This document shows, piece by piece, positions 34,641 through 44,300 of a stretch of 64,000 bases of DNA. Every line of letters begins with the position of its first letter. The first letter of the stretch is position 1. The translations under genes and the position numbers were made by a program. The notes beneath the pieces were generated by a model that worked only from the letters and a program-made list of their open reading frames with translations, was not told the origin of the DNA and did no database searches. Origin of the DNA: QQVM01 sp964544885 (lineage in GTDB: Bacteria; Bacteroidota; Bacteroidia; AKYH767-A; 2013-40CM-41-45); assembly GCA_964544885.1 (NCBI GenBank), contig CAZJDX010000003.1:124001-188000 (forward strand). The letters run 5' to 3'.

Positions 34641-35339
34641 ATGAGAATTGACTGGAAAGGGATGGCGCTTCATACAGGTTACCTGGTGTTTCTCTTCGGC
34701 CTTATTCTGATGCCGACGGAGAGAACGTCAGCACAGGTGATGGATACCATCAACTACAGTCTTAAACAAAGGCCAGGACTTTTTTTGAATTTTGTTCCTT
34801 TCAACAGTTATATCAGCAGGGATATCGCCAATTTCACGGGTATACGGGCAGGGCTGAATTTCAATAAACGGATCAAGTTCGGTATTGGATATTTCGGTTT
34901 GACGAACAGTTCCGTCGTGAGCGATGTGCTGATAGAAGATGACGGGCCCTCCTATATTACACCGGGTGAATTGAATTTTCATTTCTTCAGCATTACCGCT
35001 GAATACATTTTCTATAAGAGCCATCCCTGGCAGGTCTCATTCATTCCGGTTCAGTTTGGAGTCGGAAGGGCCAGTTACGATTACATTCGCAGATCAGAAA
35101 CTGCGAGAATCAAGACATCCCGTGAAACCGTTCTGTTGCTCCATCCTGATTTTTCGGCACAGTACTCTGTTTTGAACTGGCTTGGGATCGGCGCCACATT
35201 GGGTTACCGTGTTTCATTAAATGGTTCAAAAAATATTCAGGAAGACTTCAATTCACCTACATTTTCCCTTACCTTGAAAGTGTTTATGGAGGAGTTATAT
35301 AAGATGGCTTTTCCGGATGGTCTCAGAGCCGGCAAGTGA
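34641..35339 (+). CDS. putative outer-membrane beta-barrel protein
   Basis: Exported protein of 232 residues with a signal peptide ending near TSAQVM. The mature part alternates polar and aromatic residues in amphipathic strands (for example RIKFGIGYFGLTN, WQVSFIPVQFGVG, GIGATLGYRVSLNG), as in small outer-membrane barrels. No named family is recognised. It is followed after 55 bp by ruvB, with which it may be co-transcribed. Function unknown. Confidence 0.65.
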   Translation: MRIDWKGMALHTGYLVFLFGLILMPTERTSAQVMDTINYSLKQRPGLFLNFVPFNSYISRDIANFTGIRAGLNFNKRIKFGIGYFGLTNSSVVSDVLIEDDGPSYITPGELNFHFFSITAEYIFYKSHPWQVSFIPVQFGVGRASYDYIRRSETARIKTSRETVLLLHPDFSAQYSVLNWLGIGATLGYRVSLNGSKNIQEDFNSPTFSLTLKVFMEELYKMAFPDGLRAGK

Positions 35340-35394
35340 TCAGGCAGATCAACAGACATATACACAGGAACGAAATCGTACAGAATAAAGAGCA

Positions 35395-36423
35395 ATGAAT
35401 AATCCAAACCTGGATCCGGACGCTTCGGTATTTAGTCCTGCAGAGAAGGAAATAGAGAAGGTACTCAGGCCACAGGGTTTTGAAGACTTCAGCGGGCAAC
35501 CCGGAATAATCAACAACCTTAAAATATTTGTAGAAGCAGCCAGAAGGAGGGAAGAGGCTCTTGATCATGTGTTGTTGCATGGTCCGCCCGGATTGGGAAA
35601 AACAACACTCGCTTATATTCTTGCCAATGAACTCGGTGTGAATATCAGAACCACCTCAGGGCCTGTTCTGGATAAGCCCGGAGACCTTGCCGGACTGCTT
35701 ACCAATCTCGAGCCATGTGATGTCCTTTTCATAGATGAAATACACAGACTTAGTCCGGTTGTTGAAGAGTATCTGTATTCGGCAATGGAGGATTACAAGA
35801 TTGATATCATGATCGAATCAGGTCCCAATGCCCGAACCGTACAGATCAAGATCAATCCTTTTACTCTTGTCGGAGCCACCACAAGATCAGGCTTGTTGAC
35901 ATCTCCACTGAGGGCCAGGTTTGGGATCAATTCCAGACTTGAATATTACGACAGCGTTTTGTTGGAAAAGATTGTGAAGCGTTCAGCCGGCATATTGAGA
36001 ATTCATATTGATGATGATGCAGCGACGGAAATTGCGGGAAGGAGTCGTGGAACCCCGCGAATATCGAATGCCCTGCTCAGAAGAGTCCGCGACTTTGCAC
36101 AGATCAAAGGGAACGGAAGCATAGACCTTGATATTGCCCATCACGCTTTGAAGGCCCTGAATGTTGACCGGCATGGATTGGATGAAATGGATAACAGGAT
36201 CCTTTCCGTAATCATAGACAAGTTTAAGGGGGGGCCAGTGGGGATCACCACCATCGCTACGGCTGTCGGTGAAGAACCGGGAACCATCGAGGAAGTTTAT
36301 GAACCATTTCTGATCCAGGAAGGATATCTCAAACGGACACCCCGTGGACGCGAGGTGACATCGCTTGCCTATAGTCACCTGGGACGAAGCGCTCCTGCAG
36401 AGCCCGGAAGCCTTTTCAGCTGA
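35395..36423 (+). CDS. ruvB: Holliday junction DNA helicase RuvB
   Basis: AAA+ motor driving branch migration with RuvA, 342 residues. Walker A is GPPGLGKT (63-70), Walker B is LFIDEIHR, sensor 1 is GATTRSG, and the C-terminal winged helix contains GYLKRTPRGRE. All expected motifs are intact. ruvA is also in this window but about 17 kb away on the other strand, the usual split arrangement in Bacteroidota. Confidence 0.96.
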   Translation: MNNPNLDPDASVFSPAEKEIEKVLRPQGFEDFSGQPGIINNLKIFVEAARRREEALDHVLLHGPPGLGKTTLAYILANELGVNIRTTSGPVLDKPGDLAGLLTNLEPCDVLFIDEIHRLSPVVEEYLYSAMEDYKIDIMIESGPNARTVQIKINPFTLVGATTRSGLLTSPLRARFGINSRLEYYDSVLLEKIVKRSAGILRIHIDDDAATEIAGRSRGTPRISNALLRRVRDFAQIKGNGSIDLDIAHHALKALNVDRHGLDEMDNRILSVIIDKFKGGPVGITTIATAVGEEPGTIEEVYEPFLIQEGYLKRTPRGREVTSLAYSHLGRSAPAEPGSLFS

Positions 36424-36490
36424 AATTCTGATTCTGATCTTATGTTCCCGGTTTTTCTGATCAATCGTATACATTCTTATCGCTGGAAAC

Positions 36491-37429
36491 GTGAGAAATC
36501 AGTCGGTACAGGCAAATCATACTAAGATCGTGAAGGAAGAAGCCCATCGTCTGGGTTTTGACTTTTGCGGAATCTCCGTGGCTGACTTCCTGGAAGAGGA
36601 GGCGCCCAGGCTTGAGCAATGGCTTCTGCAAGACCGCCATGGCAAGATGGCCTATATGCAAGGTCATTTTGATAAACGTCTCGATCCCCGCAGGCTGGTA
36701 GATGGAGCGAGGTCGGTCATTTCCTTGCTGTATAATTACTTTCCTTCCCGAACCCAAGATTCCGGAACGTATAAAATATCGAAATATGCTTATGGCAGGG
36801 ATTATCATTTTGTCATCAAGGACAAACTCCGGGACTTGTTATCAGTACTTGAGCAAAAAATAGGTAAGATTAACGGGAGGGTATTTGTGGATTCAGCTCC
36901 TGTACTTGAAAAAGCCTGGGCGAAGAAGAGCGGATTGGGATGGATTGGCAAGAACTCCAACCTGATCACCAGAAAATATGGTTCATTTTTTTTCATTGCC
37001 GAACTGATCGTTGATCTTGATCTTGATCCTGATGGTCCGATGGAAGATTATTGCGGCAGCTGTAACCGATGCATCGAGGCTTGTCCGACAGATGCGATCA
37101 TCAAGCCCTATGTGGTTGACGGCAGCAAATGCATTTCCTATTTTACCATTGAGCTGAAAGAGGAAATTCCTGTTGAGCAGAAAGGCCGCTTTGATGACTG
37201 GATCTTCGGCTGTGATGTCTGCCAGGATGTTTGTCCGTGGAACCGTTTTTCAACGGCGCACCGGGAGAAGCAGTTTGAACCTCCGGATGAATTGCTGGCA
37301 ATGAAAAGACAGGAATGGGAAGAGATCAGCCCTGAGGTATTCAATAGAATTTTTGAAACCTCTGCGGTTCAGAGGACCGGCTTCAAAGGACTAAGCAGAA
37401 ATATTCAGTTTGTCAGGAAAACTTCCTGA
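36491..37429 (+). CDS. queG: epoxyqueuosine reductase
   Basis: Cobalamin- and Fe-S-dependent reductase that makes queuosine from epoxyqueuosine in tRNA wobble positions, 312 residues. The catalytic region FVDSAPVLEKAWAKKSGLG and WIGKNSNLI is present, followed by two ferredoxin-like cysteine clusters, CGSCNRCIEACP and CDVCQDVCPWN, for two [4Fe-4S] centres. The start is a GTG 67 bp after ruvB. The HEAT-like C-terminal domain of longer members is absent, as in many Bacteroidota enzymes. Its 3' end overlaps the convergent small ORF by 17 bases. Confidence 0.92.
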   Translation: MRNQSVQANHTKIVKEEAHRLGFDFCGISVADFLEEEAPRLEQWLLQDRHGKMAYMQGHFDKRLDPRRLVDGARSVISLLYNYFPSRTQDSGTYKISKYAYGRDYHFVIKDKLRDLLSVLEQKIGKINGRVFVDSAPVLEKAWAKKSGLGWIGKNSNLITRKYGSFFFIAELIVDLDLDPDGPMEDYCGSCNRCIEACPTDAIIKPYVVDGSKCISYFTIELKEEIPVEQKGRFDDWIFGCDVCQDVCPWNRFSTAHREKQFEPPDELLAMKRQEWEEISPEVFNRIFETSAVQRTGFKGLSRNIQFVRKTS

Positions 37430-37598
37430 ACACATCTACGATTACATCGGAATAGGTGGCGAACGAAGCGACGCACCAGACTTTCAGGAGCAGTCTTTCT
37501 TCTTTTTTAAGGAGCCTCAGGGCCTTGATAAGTTCTTTACGGAATAGATTCTTATCGAAACTAACCTTCGTCAGGATTTGCTTGGTGTATTCAAACAT
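37413..37598 (-). CDS. small conserved-looking hypothetical protein
   Basis: 61-residue helical, Lys/Leu-rich protein (FDKNLFRKELIKALRLL) without signal or membrane segment. It overlaps the last 17 bases of queG on the opposite strand. I believe similar 60-residue proteins starting MFxYTKxILxKVSFD occur in other Bacteroidota, which with the good start favours a real gene, but this is from memory. Function unknown. Confidence 0.55.
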   Translation of the reverse strand: MFEYTKQILTKVSFDKNLFRKELIKALRLLKKEERLLLKVWCVASFATYSDVIVDVFRKFS

Positions 37599-38035
37599 AT
37601 TGCTGTGCTTAGGTTTTTGGTAGGACGAATATACTCAACAACAGACGCACTGTCAAGGATAAATAACGAACAAACTTTCATAATATTCCCGGTATTTTAC
37701 GCCGAATTCTAATCGAAACAATATCAGACAGATAAAAAGCTGACAGAATAGAGCTTTGCTCAGTTATGAACAGGAAGTGGTTAAAATCAGGAAGATATAC
37801 CTTGATGAGCCTTGCCGGGAAATCAGCGTCTTGTTGATAAAAGCCGGAGAATTCTGACAAAACCATGATGAAAGTCCCGCCAGAGGCGGGTTTTCAATGC
37901 ATCGGTAAATTTTCACTGTTTCCTTTCGGATTTGAATACGAATTTCAATCACCCGGGTGTGAACAGAATCTGTTATTTATCAGTTTGGAAATGATTTCAA
38001 ATTGAGTTCAGTTAATTCTGAACACGATTTCATAA
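37599..38035. other. 437-bp AT-rich intergenic region
   Basis: Between the start of the small hypothetical gene and the 3' end of the hydrolase/acetyltransferase gene. The only clear structure is the terminator-like hairpin at 37876-37894. No gene is supported. Confidence 0.5.
37876..37894 (+). terminator. terminator-like hairpin
   Basis: CCCGCC (37876-37881) and GGCGGG (37885-37890) pair around AGA, followed by TTTT on the plus strand. It is about 450 bp past queG and may instead stop minus-strand transcripts leaving the hydrolase gene; the T-run is short on either strand. Confidence 0.4.
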
Positions 38036-39562
38036 TTACACGTTGAACTTTTTTCCATTGAACGAATAACGCACTTTATACAAATCTTTTCTACGGTCTT
38101 TCCAGGTTTGTACACTTCCATATTCCCGGTTTCTCATCAACAGGTTCAGGTCAAGATCCTGGAATATGAGCGTTTCAGAATTCAATGGAGCTTCCGTTGC
38201 AATACCTTCCCGGTGAAACTCTACATCTGAAGGCGTGAAGATGGCGCTTTGCGCGAAGTGAATGTCAAGGTTCTCTACTTCTGGCAGGTTTCCGACACTG
38301 CCTGCGATAACCACATAGACCTGGTTCTCTATGGCTCTTGCCTGTGAACAATACCTGACCCTTAAGTAGCCTCTGCGCTCATCGGTGTTGAACGGAACAA
38401 ATAAAATCTGCGCTCCTCTGCTCACGGCAATTCTTGACAGTTCAGGAAACTCAACATCATAACAGATCATAATTGAAATTTTTCCTATGTCCGTATCAAA
38501 CACTTCTACACTGTTACCCGGTTTAACGCCCCACCATTTTTTTTCATGTGGGGTAATGTGAATTTTATACTGCTTTCCGATTCTTCCGTTACGTTCAAAG
38601 AGGTAAGAAATATTATATAAGTTGTCGTTCTCCACGACAAAGTGTGATCCGCCTATGATATTGATATTATACTGAATCGCCAGTTTGGTAAACAACTCCT
38701 CATACTTCGGTGTGAACTGATGGAGTTGCCGAATGGCAGTTCCCGGTGAGCGATTCGGAAGAAATGATAAAAGCTGCATGGTAAGCATTTCTGGAAACAA
38801 AACGATATCACATCGGTAATCGGAGGCAACATCCACAAAGTATTCACAGTCTCTTGCGAAGTCTTCAAAACTGTTTATGGACCTCATCTGATACTGAATG
38901 GCGCAAACCCTTACATAACGGCTCGCTCTCTTCTTCTTCAGATCTCCGGTGTAATTAATATTCGTCCATTCCAGAAAAGTGGCATAACCTCCCGACTCGG
39001 TATCATTGGGAAGGTAGTCAGGCAACAACCGTTTCAGAACAAAACCATTGGCGATCTGGGCAGTGAGAACCGGATCATAAATTTTCCTGTCTATTACCCG
39101 CTCTACATATTGCGAGGCTGTCATCTTCTGGGAATACTTGTGAAAGTTGGGGATTCTGCCTCCGATCGCGATTCGCTTCAGGTTTTTTTCCTTCACCAGA
39201 TGTTGTCTGGCGCTGTATAATCGTCTGGACAGCTTCATCCCTCTGAAATCAGGGTCGATCATGATTTCAATTCCATACAATGTCTCTCCGGTTGGATCGT
39301 GATTGGTGATCATTCCGTTGTTGGTAAGCTCATTCCAGCTCTGTGTCTCGGAATAGTTGGAAAAGTTCAATATCAGACTCGAGGATGATGCAACCAGCCT
39401 GCCATTGTATTCTATTCCAAGTTGACCTTCCCTGAATGTTTCGATCAGGCTGTTGAATTGTTCTTTCGACCATGGTTTCATAGTGGGAAAACATTTCAGC
39501 TGAATGGCTACTACGGCTTCATGATCTTCCGCTCTTAGTCTTCGTACTCTGATTTTATTCAT
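38036..39562 (-). CDS. bifunctional GNAT acetyltransferase / carbon-nitrogen hydrolase
   Basis: Fusion protein of 508 residues. Residues 1-200 are a GNAT acetyltransferase domain (IEIMIDPDFRGMKLSRRLYSARQ as the acetyl-CoA loop). Residues of about 215-490 are a nitrilase-superfamily hydrolase with the Glu-Lys-Cys triad visible: Glu in VLFPEML, Lys in YKIHITPHE and Cys in SIMICYDVEFPE. Such fusions are common in Bacteroidota and their substrates are not known. No signal peptide. A -7 box lies about 100 bases upstream, directly next to a hairpin terminator. Confidence 0.88.
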   Translation of the reverse strand: MNKIRVRRLRAEDHEAVVAIQLKCFPTMKPWSKEQFNSLIETFREGQLGIEYNGRLVASSSSLILNFSNYSETQSWNELTNNGMITNHDPTGETLYGIEIMIDPDFRGMKLSRRLYSARQHLVKEKNLKRIAIGGRIPNFHKYSQKMTASQYVERVIDRKIYDPVLTAQIANGFVLKRLLPDYLPNDTESGGYATFLEWTNINYTGDLKKKRASRYVRVCAIQYQMRSINSFEDFARDCEYFVDVASDYRCDIVLFPEMLTMQLLSFLPNRSPGTAIRQLHQFTPKYEELFTKLAIQYNINIIGGSHFVVENDNLYNISYLFERNGRIGKQYKIHITPHEKKWWGVKPGNSVEVFDTDIGKISIMICYDVEFPELSRIAVSRGAQILFVPFNTDERRGYLRVRYCSQARAIENQVYVVIAGSVGNLPEVENLDIHFAQSAIFTPSDVEFHREGIATEAPLNSETLIFQDLDLNLLMRNREYGSVQTWKDRRKDLYKVRYSFNGKKFNV

Positions 39563-39665
39563 ATGGATTTAATATTGAAAAAGTTCCCGGTCAGATAAAT
39601 ATCGGGAAATTCGATTAGACAAAACTCTTGAACAGAAAAAGCGGAAAAATCCGCAGGTTGAAATT

Positions 39666-39673
39666 CAAAGATA
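39666..39673 (-). promoter_or_regulatory. -7 box of hydrolase/acetyltransferase gene
   Basis: TATCTTTG on the minus strand, giving a leader of roughly 95-100 nt. The adjacent terminator stem occupies the spacer, and no TTG is found at the usual distance. Confidence 0.4.
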
Positions 39674-39674
39674 C

Positions 39675-39704
39675 GAAAAAGCAAGCCTCTGGCTTGTTTT
39701 TATT
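39675..39704. terminator. bidirectional intrinsic terminator
   Basis: CAAGCC (39682-39687) and GGCTTG (39691-39696) pair around TCT, flanked by A-runs on the left and TTTTTATTT on the right, so it can work in both directions. It probably ends the minus-strand transcript of the large T9SS cargo gene. Confidence 0.65.
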
Positions 39705-40108
39705 TCACTTCAGCTAATATTCAATGGTAAAAATTATTGAAGGGTAATTTCATGATTCAGCTTAACTCCGCCACATCAGTTCCCCATCAAACGAAGGAGA
39801 AGAGTGCAGGTGTCTGATATCTCGGCTTTGTTCCGTCTCCGGAGAATAGCATGTGAATTTATGGAGCCGGTGTAATTCATTATTCAAAATACACAATCCG
39901 GGCCGGATGTATTACCCTGAGGGGATCTGAAAAATTCTATCAGATGCTGTTAAAATGAATACCGGTTTAGGGGCAGTAAAAATCAAATTTATTTTCTGCC
40001 ATCAATAGGGTTTGGTTTCAGACAGGTTGATCAGGATCTCCTTCCGGACAACTTAACTTGCAACATGAAGCGATCAGCGCTTCACCAAAACAGGTTCACG
40101 GATAATCG

Positions 40109-43100
40109 CTATTCCGATATCAGTGTCTTTTCAGTGAGCATATGCCCATCCTGAGTCAATGCCATAATGGTGTACAGTCCTGATGAAACGGATAGCATCC
40201 GGATCCGGATTTCACCGGAAGTTCCGGATTGAACGAAGCGGCATTCCCTTCCCAGGGCATCATAAATCCTGAGACTCTGGATGAGACCGGAAGAGGAAGG
40301 GAGGATTAGTTTGAATTCACCATCTGATGGATTCGGCCAGATGCTGATGCCACTTCCTGATTCCGTCAGGTCATTGACAGCAGTAGGGTTTTCAGGAAGA
40401 TCTATGATATGAATGATCAGATTCCGTTCAGCGCTCAAACCACCTGCATCAGTGGAACGTAAGCGAAGACTATAGGTATTTTTAGTTTCATAGTCGAAAC
40501 TCGCAGAACTGTAGAGATTGTCAAGACTGATATTGAACGATCCATTATCCTCATCTCCCGGTCCTGCCACAAGACTATAGGAATGGGTATCTGCATTGTC
40601 TGGATCAGTGGTTGAGAATTGAGCAATAAATGTTCCGCCAGCCTGGTTTTCTTCAATACTGTCACCTGAAGCAGCAATAGCAAAGGGCGTTTCATTAACA
40701 TTGTTCACCGAGAGCGCTATTATTTTTTCATGAGTCAGTCCGCCGGCGTCTGTACTTCTTACCCGGATGCTGAATACGCTGTGCGTTTCGTAATCGAAAC
40801 TTATGGCGCTTTCAAGTTGATCACCGTTAATGGAAAAGAAGCCGTTATCCATATCGCCGGGTCCGCTTGCAAGAGAATAGAGATGAGAATCACCCATGTC
40901 CTGATCATCGCTGCTGAGCATTCCGATGACTGAGCCTGCCGGCATATTCTCGTCGATGTCAGATGAACTCAGGCTGAGATCATCAGGAGATTCATTGACA
41001 TTCTGCACCGAGATGTTGAACATTTGCTCAAAGTATGCTCCATGCTGATCGGTGCAGCGTATTCTGATACTGTACCAGGGTTGGGATTCAAAATCAAAAC
41101 TTGCACTGCTCATTAACTGATCTCCTGATATGCTGAAGCTTCCGTTATCCACTGAGCCGGCCCCCGGTACGAGGCTGTAGCTGAAGGTGGCGGCTGAATC
41201 CGGATCAACACCGCTGAGGGAGCAGATCACGGTTCCAGGAGCAGAATTTTCCTGAATCTGATTCGCAGACAAGCTCATGGATACGGGCGGGTTATTATTA
41301 TTGATCCGTATCTGTACCGCATCAGAGAGTTCGGAGCAGTTTCCGTTCATGTCGCAGGCCAGTAGAGTGATAAAATCCTGAGTGGTAACGGGGGCGAAGA
41401 GGGTAAGGTCAATCAGCGCATCACCGTTCGCATCTGTATTCACCTGTGTATTACCTATAAATCTTTCCGCATGGCCAAGTCCGGTTCCGGTGAGAGTTGA
41501 GCTGGCAAAGAATGAGATATTGAAAGTCTGCAGTGGTGTGCTGTTAAAGTTTGCCAGTATGTGTACACCTGATGTGACCGAATCCGCGGAGACGATTTCC
41601 GGATAGTTCTGCAGATAATTGTTTGGATTGGTCTGCGGATCAGGATCTGTGTCCTGATGATCGTTTAAAGTCATCCCGTCCCATGCAAGGTCAATGGATA
41701 TCTCACTGATGTTGTGAATTATATTGTTCAGGAACGCGTTACCATAACCTGAGCCGAAGGTGATCACGCCAAAGTCAGCATTCGCGATCACATTGAATTC
41801 GCCCGCGCCATCCCCGCCAAGCTTGTTATTGTTGCAATTCAGTCCTTTGAACTGAACACCTACGGGAGAACCCATTTGAATGCTTTCAGAGGTATCGGTT
41901 CCGATATAGTTTCCGGAAATGGTGTTGTTCGCTGATTCATCAACACTTATTATGCTGTTATTCCCTCCGGCAATTATATTTCCGAATCCGGCCAGTCCGA
42001 TAATGTTATGATGTGCTCCGTCCTGGATCACTATTCCATCCGATTCATTCGGAATGGCAAAGGAAGCATTGGCACAAAGTCCGATGTAATTATTAAGAAC
42101 GGTATTGTTTCCTGTGGCAATACCGTTTATACTTATACCTGCGGACTGATTTCCCGCGATCACATTCCTCATCGAGGTGATGATTCCGCCGATAGTTGTG
42201 AAGGAGGCGCTGTCGCTGATTGCAATTCCATTGCTGTTCTGATCAATTCCTGCCAATCCGGTTCTGTCCGTTCCTATATAATTTCCCTGAATGGTATTTG
42301 ATGTGCTGAGACTTCCCCGTATATTGATACCTCCGGCTATGACATTCTGATCTTCAGCATTGCTTCCGCCAATGATATTTCCCGAGCTTCCGTTTCCTGC
42401 GGTACCGCCGATGTCTATCCCTGAAATTCCCGGGAGCGGATAAGTCCCTGCCATACCGGTTCCGGTAATGCCTATGTAACAACCCTGTACTTTATTTCCA
42501 TTCCCTTCACTGATACTGATACAGGTGCCGTTAGCATTATAAATGGCCATTCCTTTAACCGTACTGTTATGACTGATCAGCGCGAGACCAAGATTTCCAT
42601 TACAGTCAAGATTTGTATTGATGACAGCATTATTGGGTTCTCCTGTGCCCGCGGTATTCGGACTGGATCCTGCCTGTGCGTATCCGTTCAGCAGGACCGG
42701 ATATTTTATTTCCGGAAGTTCGGCGATACCAAGAGTGATCGTTCTTGAGCCGGGCGCACCGGGAATATTGATATGAATAGGGATTACCGAGTCCTGATAA
42801 TACGGCGGACGCATGTTTGCTTCTTCGATCGCCGATCGGAGCGTTACCGTTGTTCCTCCGGCAATTTTTGAAATTGCAAAACCATCTCCTGTCATGGCGT
42901 CGCGCGCGGTAGTAATGTTGTCCGTTGCCGAACCTACGGTGAAGCCATTTACTGTATTTTTATTGAATCGTACCGGTATTCTAACCAGATCACGGTCACT
43001 GGCGCTGTTCGCCCGTGTAAAATAGAGGTAGGCATCCTGTCCGGAGAATGAAAAGTTCCGGCTTGTATCCGCATGGTCGATAATGGAGGGGTAGTTATAG

Positions 43101-44107
43101 GAAGGATAAGTGGATCCCCATACTCCTGTGAACTGACGAATGAGTCGTTTCTGTGACCAGCGAATCATGTCTGCGGAAAGAGAGTAAAATGCTCCTGTTA
43201 CCGGAACGCCATTGATCACCTGTGTTGACCAGCCGACGAGCATCCATTTATTGAAATACGTGTTGAAAGTGATGGAGGAACTCATGGTTCCGATATTGTC
43301 ATACAGGTCGTTGAGAGGCGTGAGTATATGATCCTGCGGATCGGGAGATCCGCCCTGATACGGATCATAAGAGGTAGCGTTGAACCCTGTGCCATCCCAT
43401 CCTCTCCAGCTTGCCGGATCAGCGAGGTTGTTTGTCCGGATAAGACCGACACCGGTCTGCTGGTCTATCCTTGATTCAAGATGCAGATAACAGTAATAGT
43501 ATCCGTCTTCCCAGTTGTAGATGATGTTGCTTGGATTGAAATAACCGCAGGGGCCTTCCGAAGGAGTATAGGTGTATGGCAGACTCCACACCAGATGCAT
43601 GGGTGCATTTGCCTGCTGATAGGTTTTTCCGGTATCGGTAGAAACGGCATAGGTGATGGTGTTCTGCCAGTTGTAGTAATTGTAAACTGGACCGAAGTAC
43701 TCATGGTGATTGATGGTATGAATCGTGATTCCGTCAGGTGTATAAGGAGAAGCGATCCAGGTCCGGTAGTCATAGTCCGGCGCGTTGGTATTGTTGGCTG
43801 ATGTATAGACAGGGCCATTGGCATAATCCCGGCTTAAGGAATTGAAGTCACTCCCCTTCATCCGGTATGCATCGTAGTGGGTTGATAATAACTGTATCTG
43901 TCCGGACGCATCGCGAAAAGCTCTGGCCGGTGCGTCAGGATAATCATTGGCGATTCCCTGAGCCGAGAAGTCAAAAACCGTTTCAAGAGCACCCAGCGTG
44001 TCCACATGCGCGGGATATTCAAGTTGAGCAATAACTTGCTTTCCTGCGATGAGCTGAAAAATGATCAGCAAACAAAATTTAATGGTAATGAGTCGGACCT
44101 TGTTCAT
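40109..44107 (-). CDS. large T9SS cargo: beta-propeller, beta-helix, cadherin repeats and sorting domain
   Basis: Secreted surface protein of 1332 residues. A signal peptide (ending near GKQVIAQ) is followed by a five-bladed propeller-like region at about 30-400 with sialidase/GH43-like WASPYTPDG and aromatic repeats. A right-handed beta-helix lies at about 430-800, with NVIAG, GNYIGTD and NTISGNYIG repeats. Three tandem cadherin repeats of about 95 residues lie at 940-1240, each with DNGSFSI and FDYET-like cores. A type A sorting domain ends the protein (IWPNPSDGEFKLIL, LRIYDALGREC). No catalytic residue pattern is certain. The architecture suggests polysaccharide binding or adhesion. Confidence 0.83.
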   Translation of the reverse strand: MNKVRLITIKFCLLIIFQLIAGKQVIAQLEYPAHVDTLGALETVFDFSAQGIANDYPDAPARAFRDASGQIQLLSTHYDAYRMKGSDFNSLSRDYANGPVYTSANNTNAPDYDYRTWIASPYTPDGITIHTINHHEYFGPVYNYYNWQNTITYAVSTDTGKTYQQANAPMHLVWSLPYTYTPSEGPCGYFNPSNIIYNWEDGYYYCYLHLESRIDQQTGVGLIRTNNLADPASWRGWDGTGFNATSYDPYQGGSPDPQDHILTPLNDLYDNIGTMSSSITFNTYFNKWMLVGWSTQVINGVPVTGAFYSLSADMIRWSQKRLIRQFTGVWGSTYPSYNYPSIIDHADTSRNFSFSGQDAYLYFTRANSASDRDLVRIPVRFNKNTVNGFTVGSATDNITTARDAMTGDGFAISKIAGGTTVTLRSAIEEANMRPPYYQDSVIPIHINIPGAPGSRTITLGIAELPEIKYPVLLNGYAQAGSSPNTAGTGEPNNAVINTNLDCNGNLGLALISHNSTVKGMAIYNANGTCISISEGNGNKVQGCYIGITGTGMAGTYPLPGISGIDIGGTAGNGSSGNIIGGSNAEDQNVIAGGINIRGSLSTSNTIQGNYIGTDRTGLAGIDQNSNGIAISDSASFTTIGGIITSMRNVIAGNQSAGISINGIATGNNTVLNNYIGLCANASFAIPNESDGIVIQDGAHHNIIGLAGFGNIIAGGNNSIISVDESANNTISGNYIGTDTSESIQMGSPVGVQFKGLNCNNNKLGGDGAGEFNVIANADFGVITFGSGYGNAFLNNIIHNISEISIDLAWDGMTLNDHQDTDPDPQTNPNNYLQNYPEIVSADSVTSGVHILANFNSTPLQTFNISFFASSTLTGTGLGHAERFIGNTQVNTDANGDALIDLTLFAPVTTQDFITLLACDMNGNCSELSDAVQIRINNNNPPVSMSLSANQIQENSAPGTVICSLSGVDPDSAATFSYSLVPGAGSVDNGSFSISGDQLMSSASFDFESQPWYSIRIRCTDQHGAYFEQMFNISVQNVNESPDDLSLSSSDIDENMPAGSVIGMLSSDDQDMGDSHLYSLASGPGDMDNGFFSINGDQLESAISFDYETHSVFSIRVRSTDAGGLTHEKIIALSVNNVNETPFAIAASGDSIEENQAGGTFIAQFSTTDPDNADTHSYSLVAGPGDEDNGSFNISLDNLYSSASFDYETKNTYSLRLRSTDAGGLSAERNLIIHIIDLPENPTAVNDLTESGSGISIWPNPSDGEFKLILPSSSGLIQSLRIYDALGRECRFVQSGTSGEIRIRMLSVSSGLYTIMALTQDGHMLTEKTLISE

Positions 44108-44300
44108 GACAACTTATTTAAGAAGATGTCATGAATACGGGAAAAGACGATAAATGTTATTTACAGGATAATGGCATATAAGCTATGAAAAAATAAAAAT
44201 TGAAATGTGGGAAAGTGCGCTTAACCCTGCGGTTACGTCATAAAAAAAATTTGGTTTCCTTTCAGCGACAATTAATCGTTATCCGGACTGAAATCGTGCA

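Larger units (their letters stand above)
39563..40108. other. 546-bp intergenic region
   Basis: Holds the promoter box and leader hairpin (GCGGA/TCCGC at 39641-39654) of the hydrolase gene and a bidirectional terminator, then about 400 bp of AT-rich sequence with no recognised gene or repeat before the large T9SS cargo gene ends at 40109. Confidence 0.5.
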
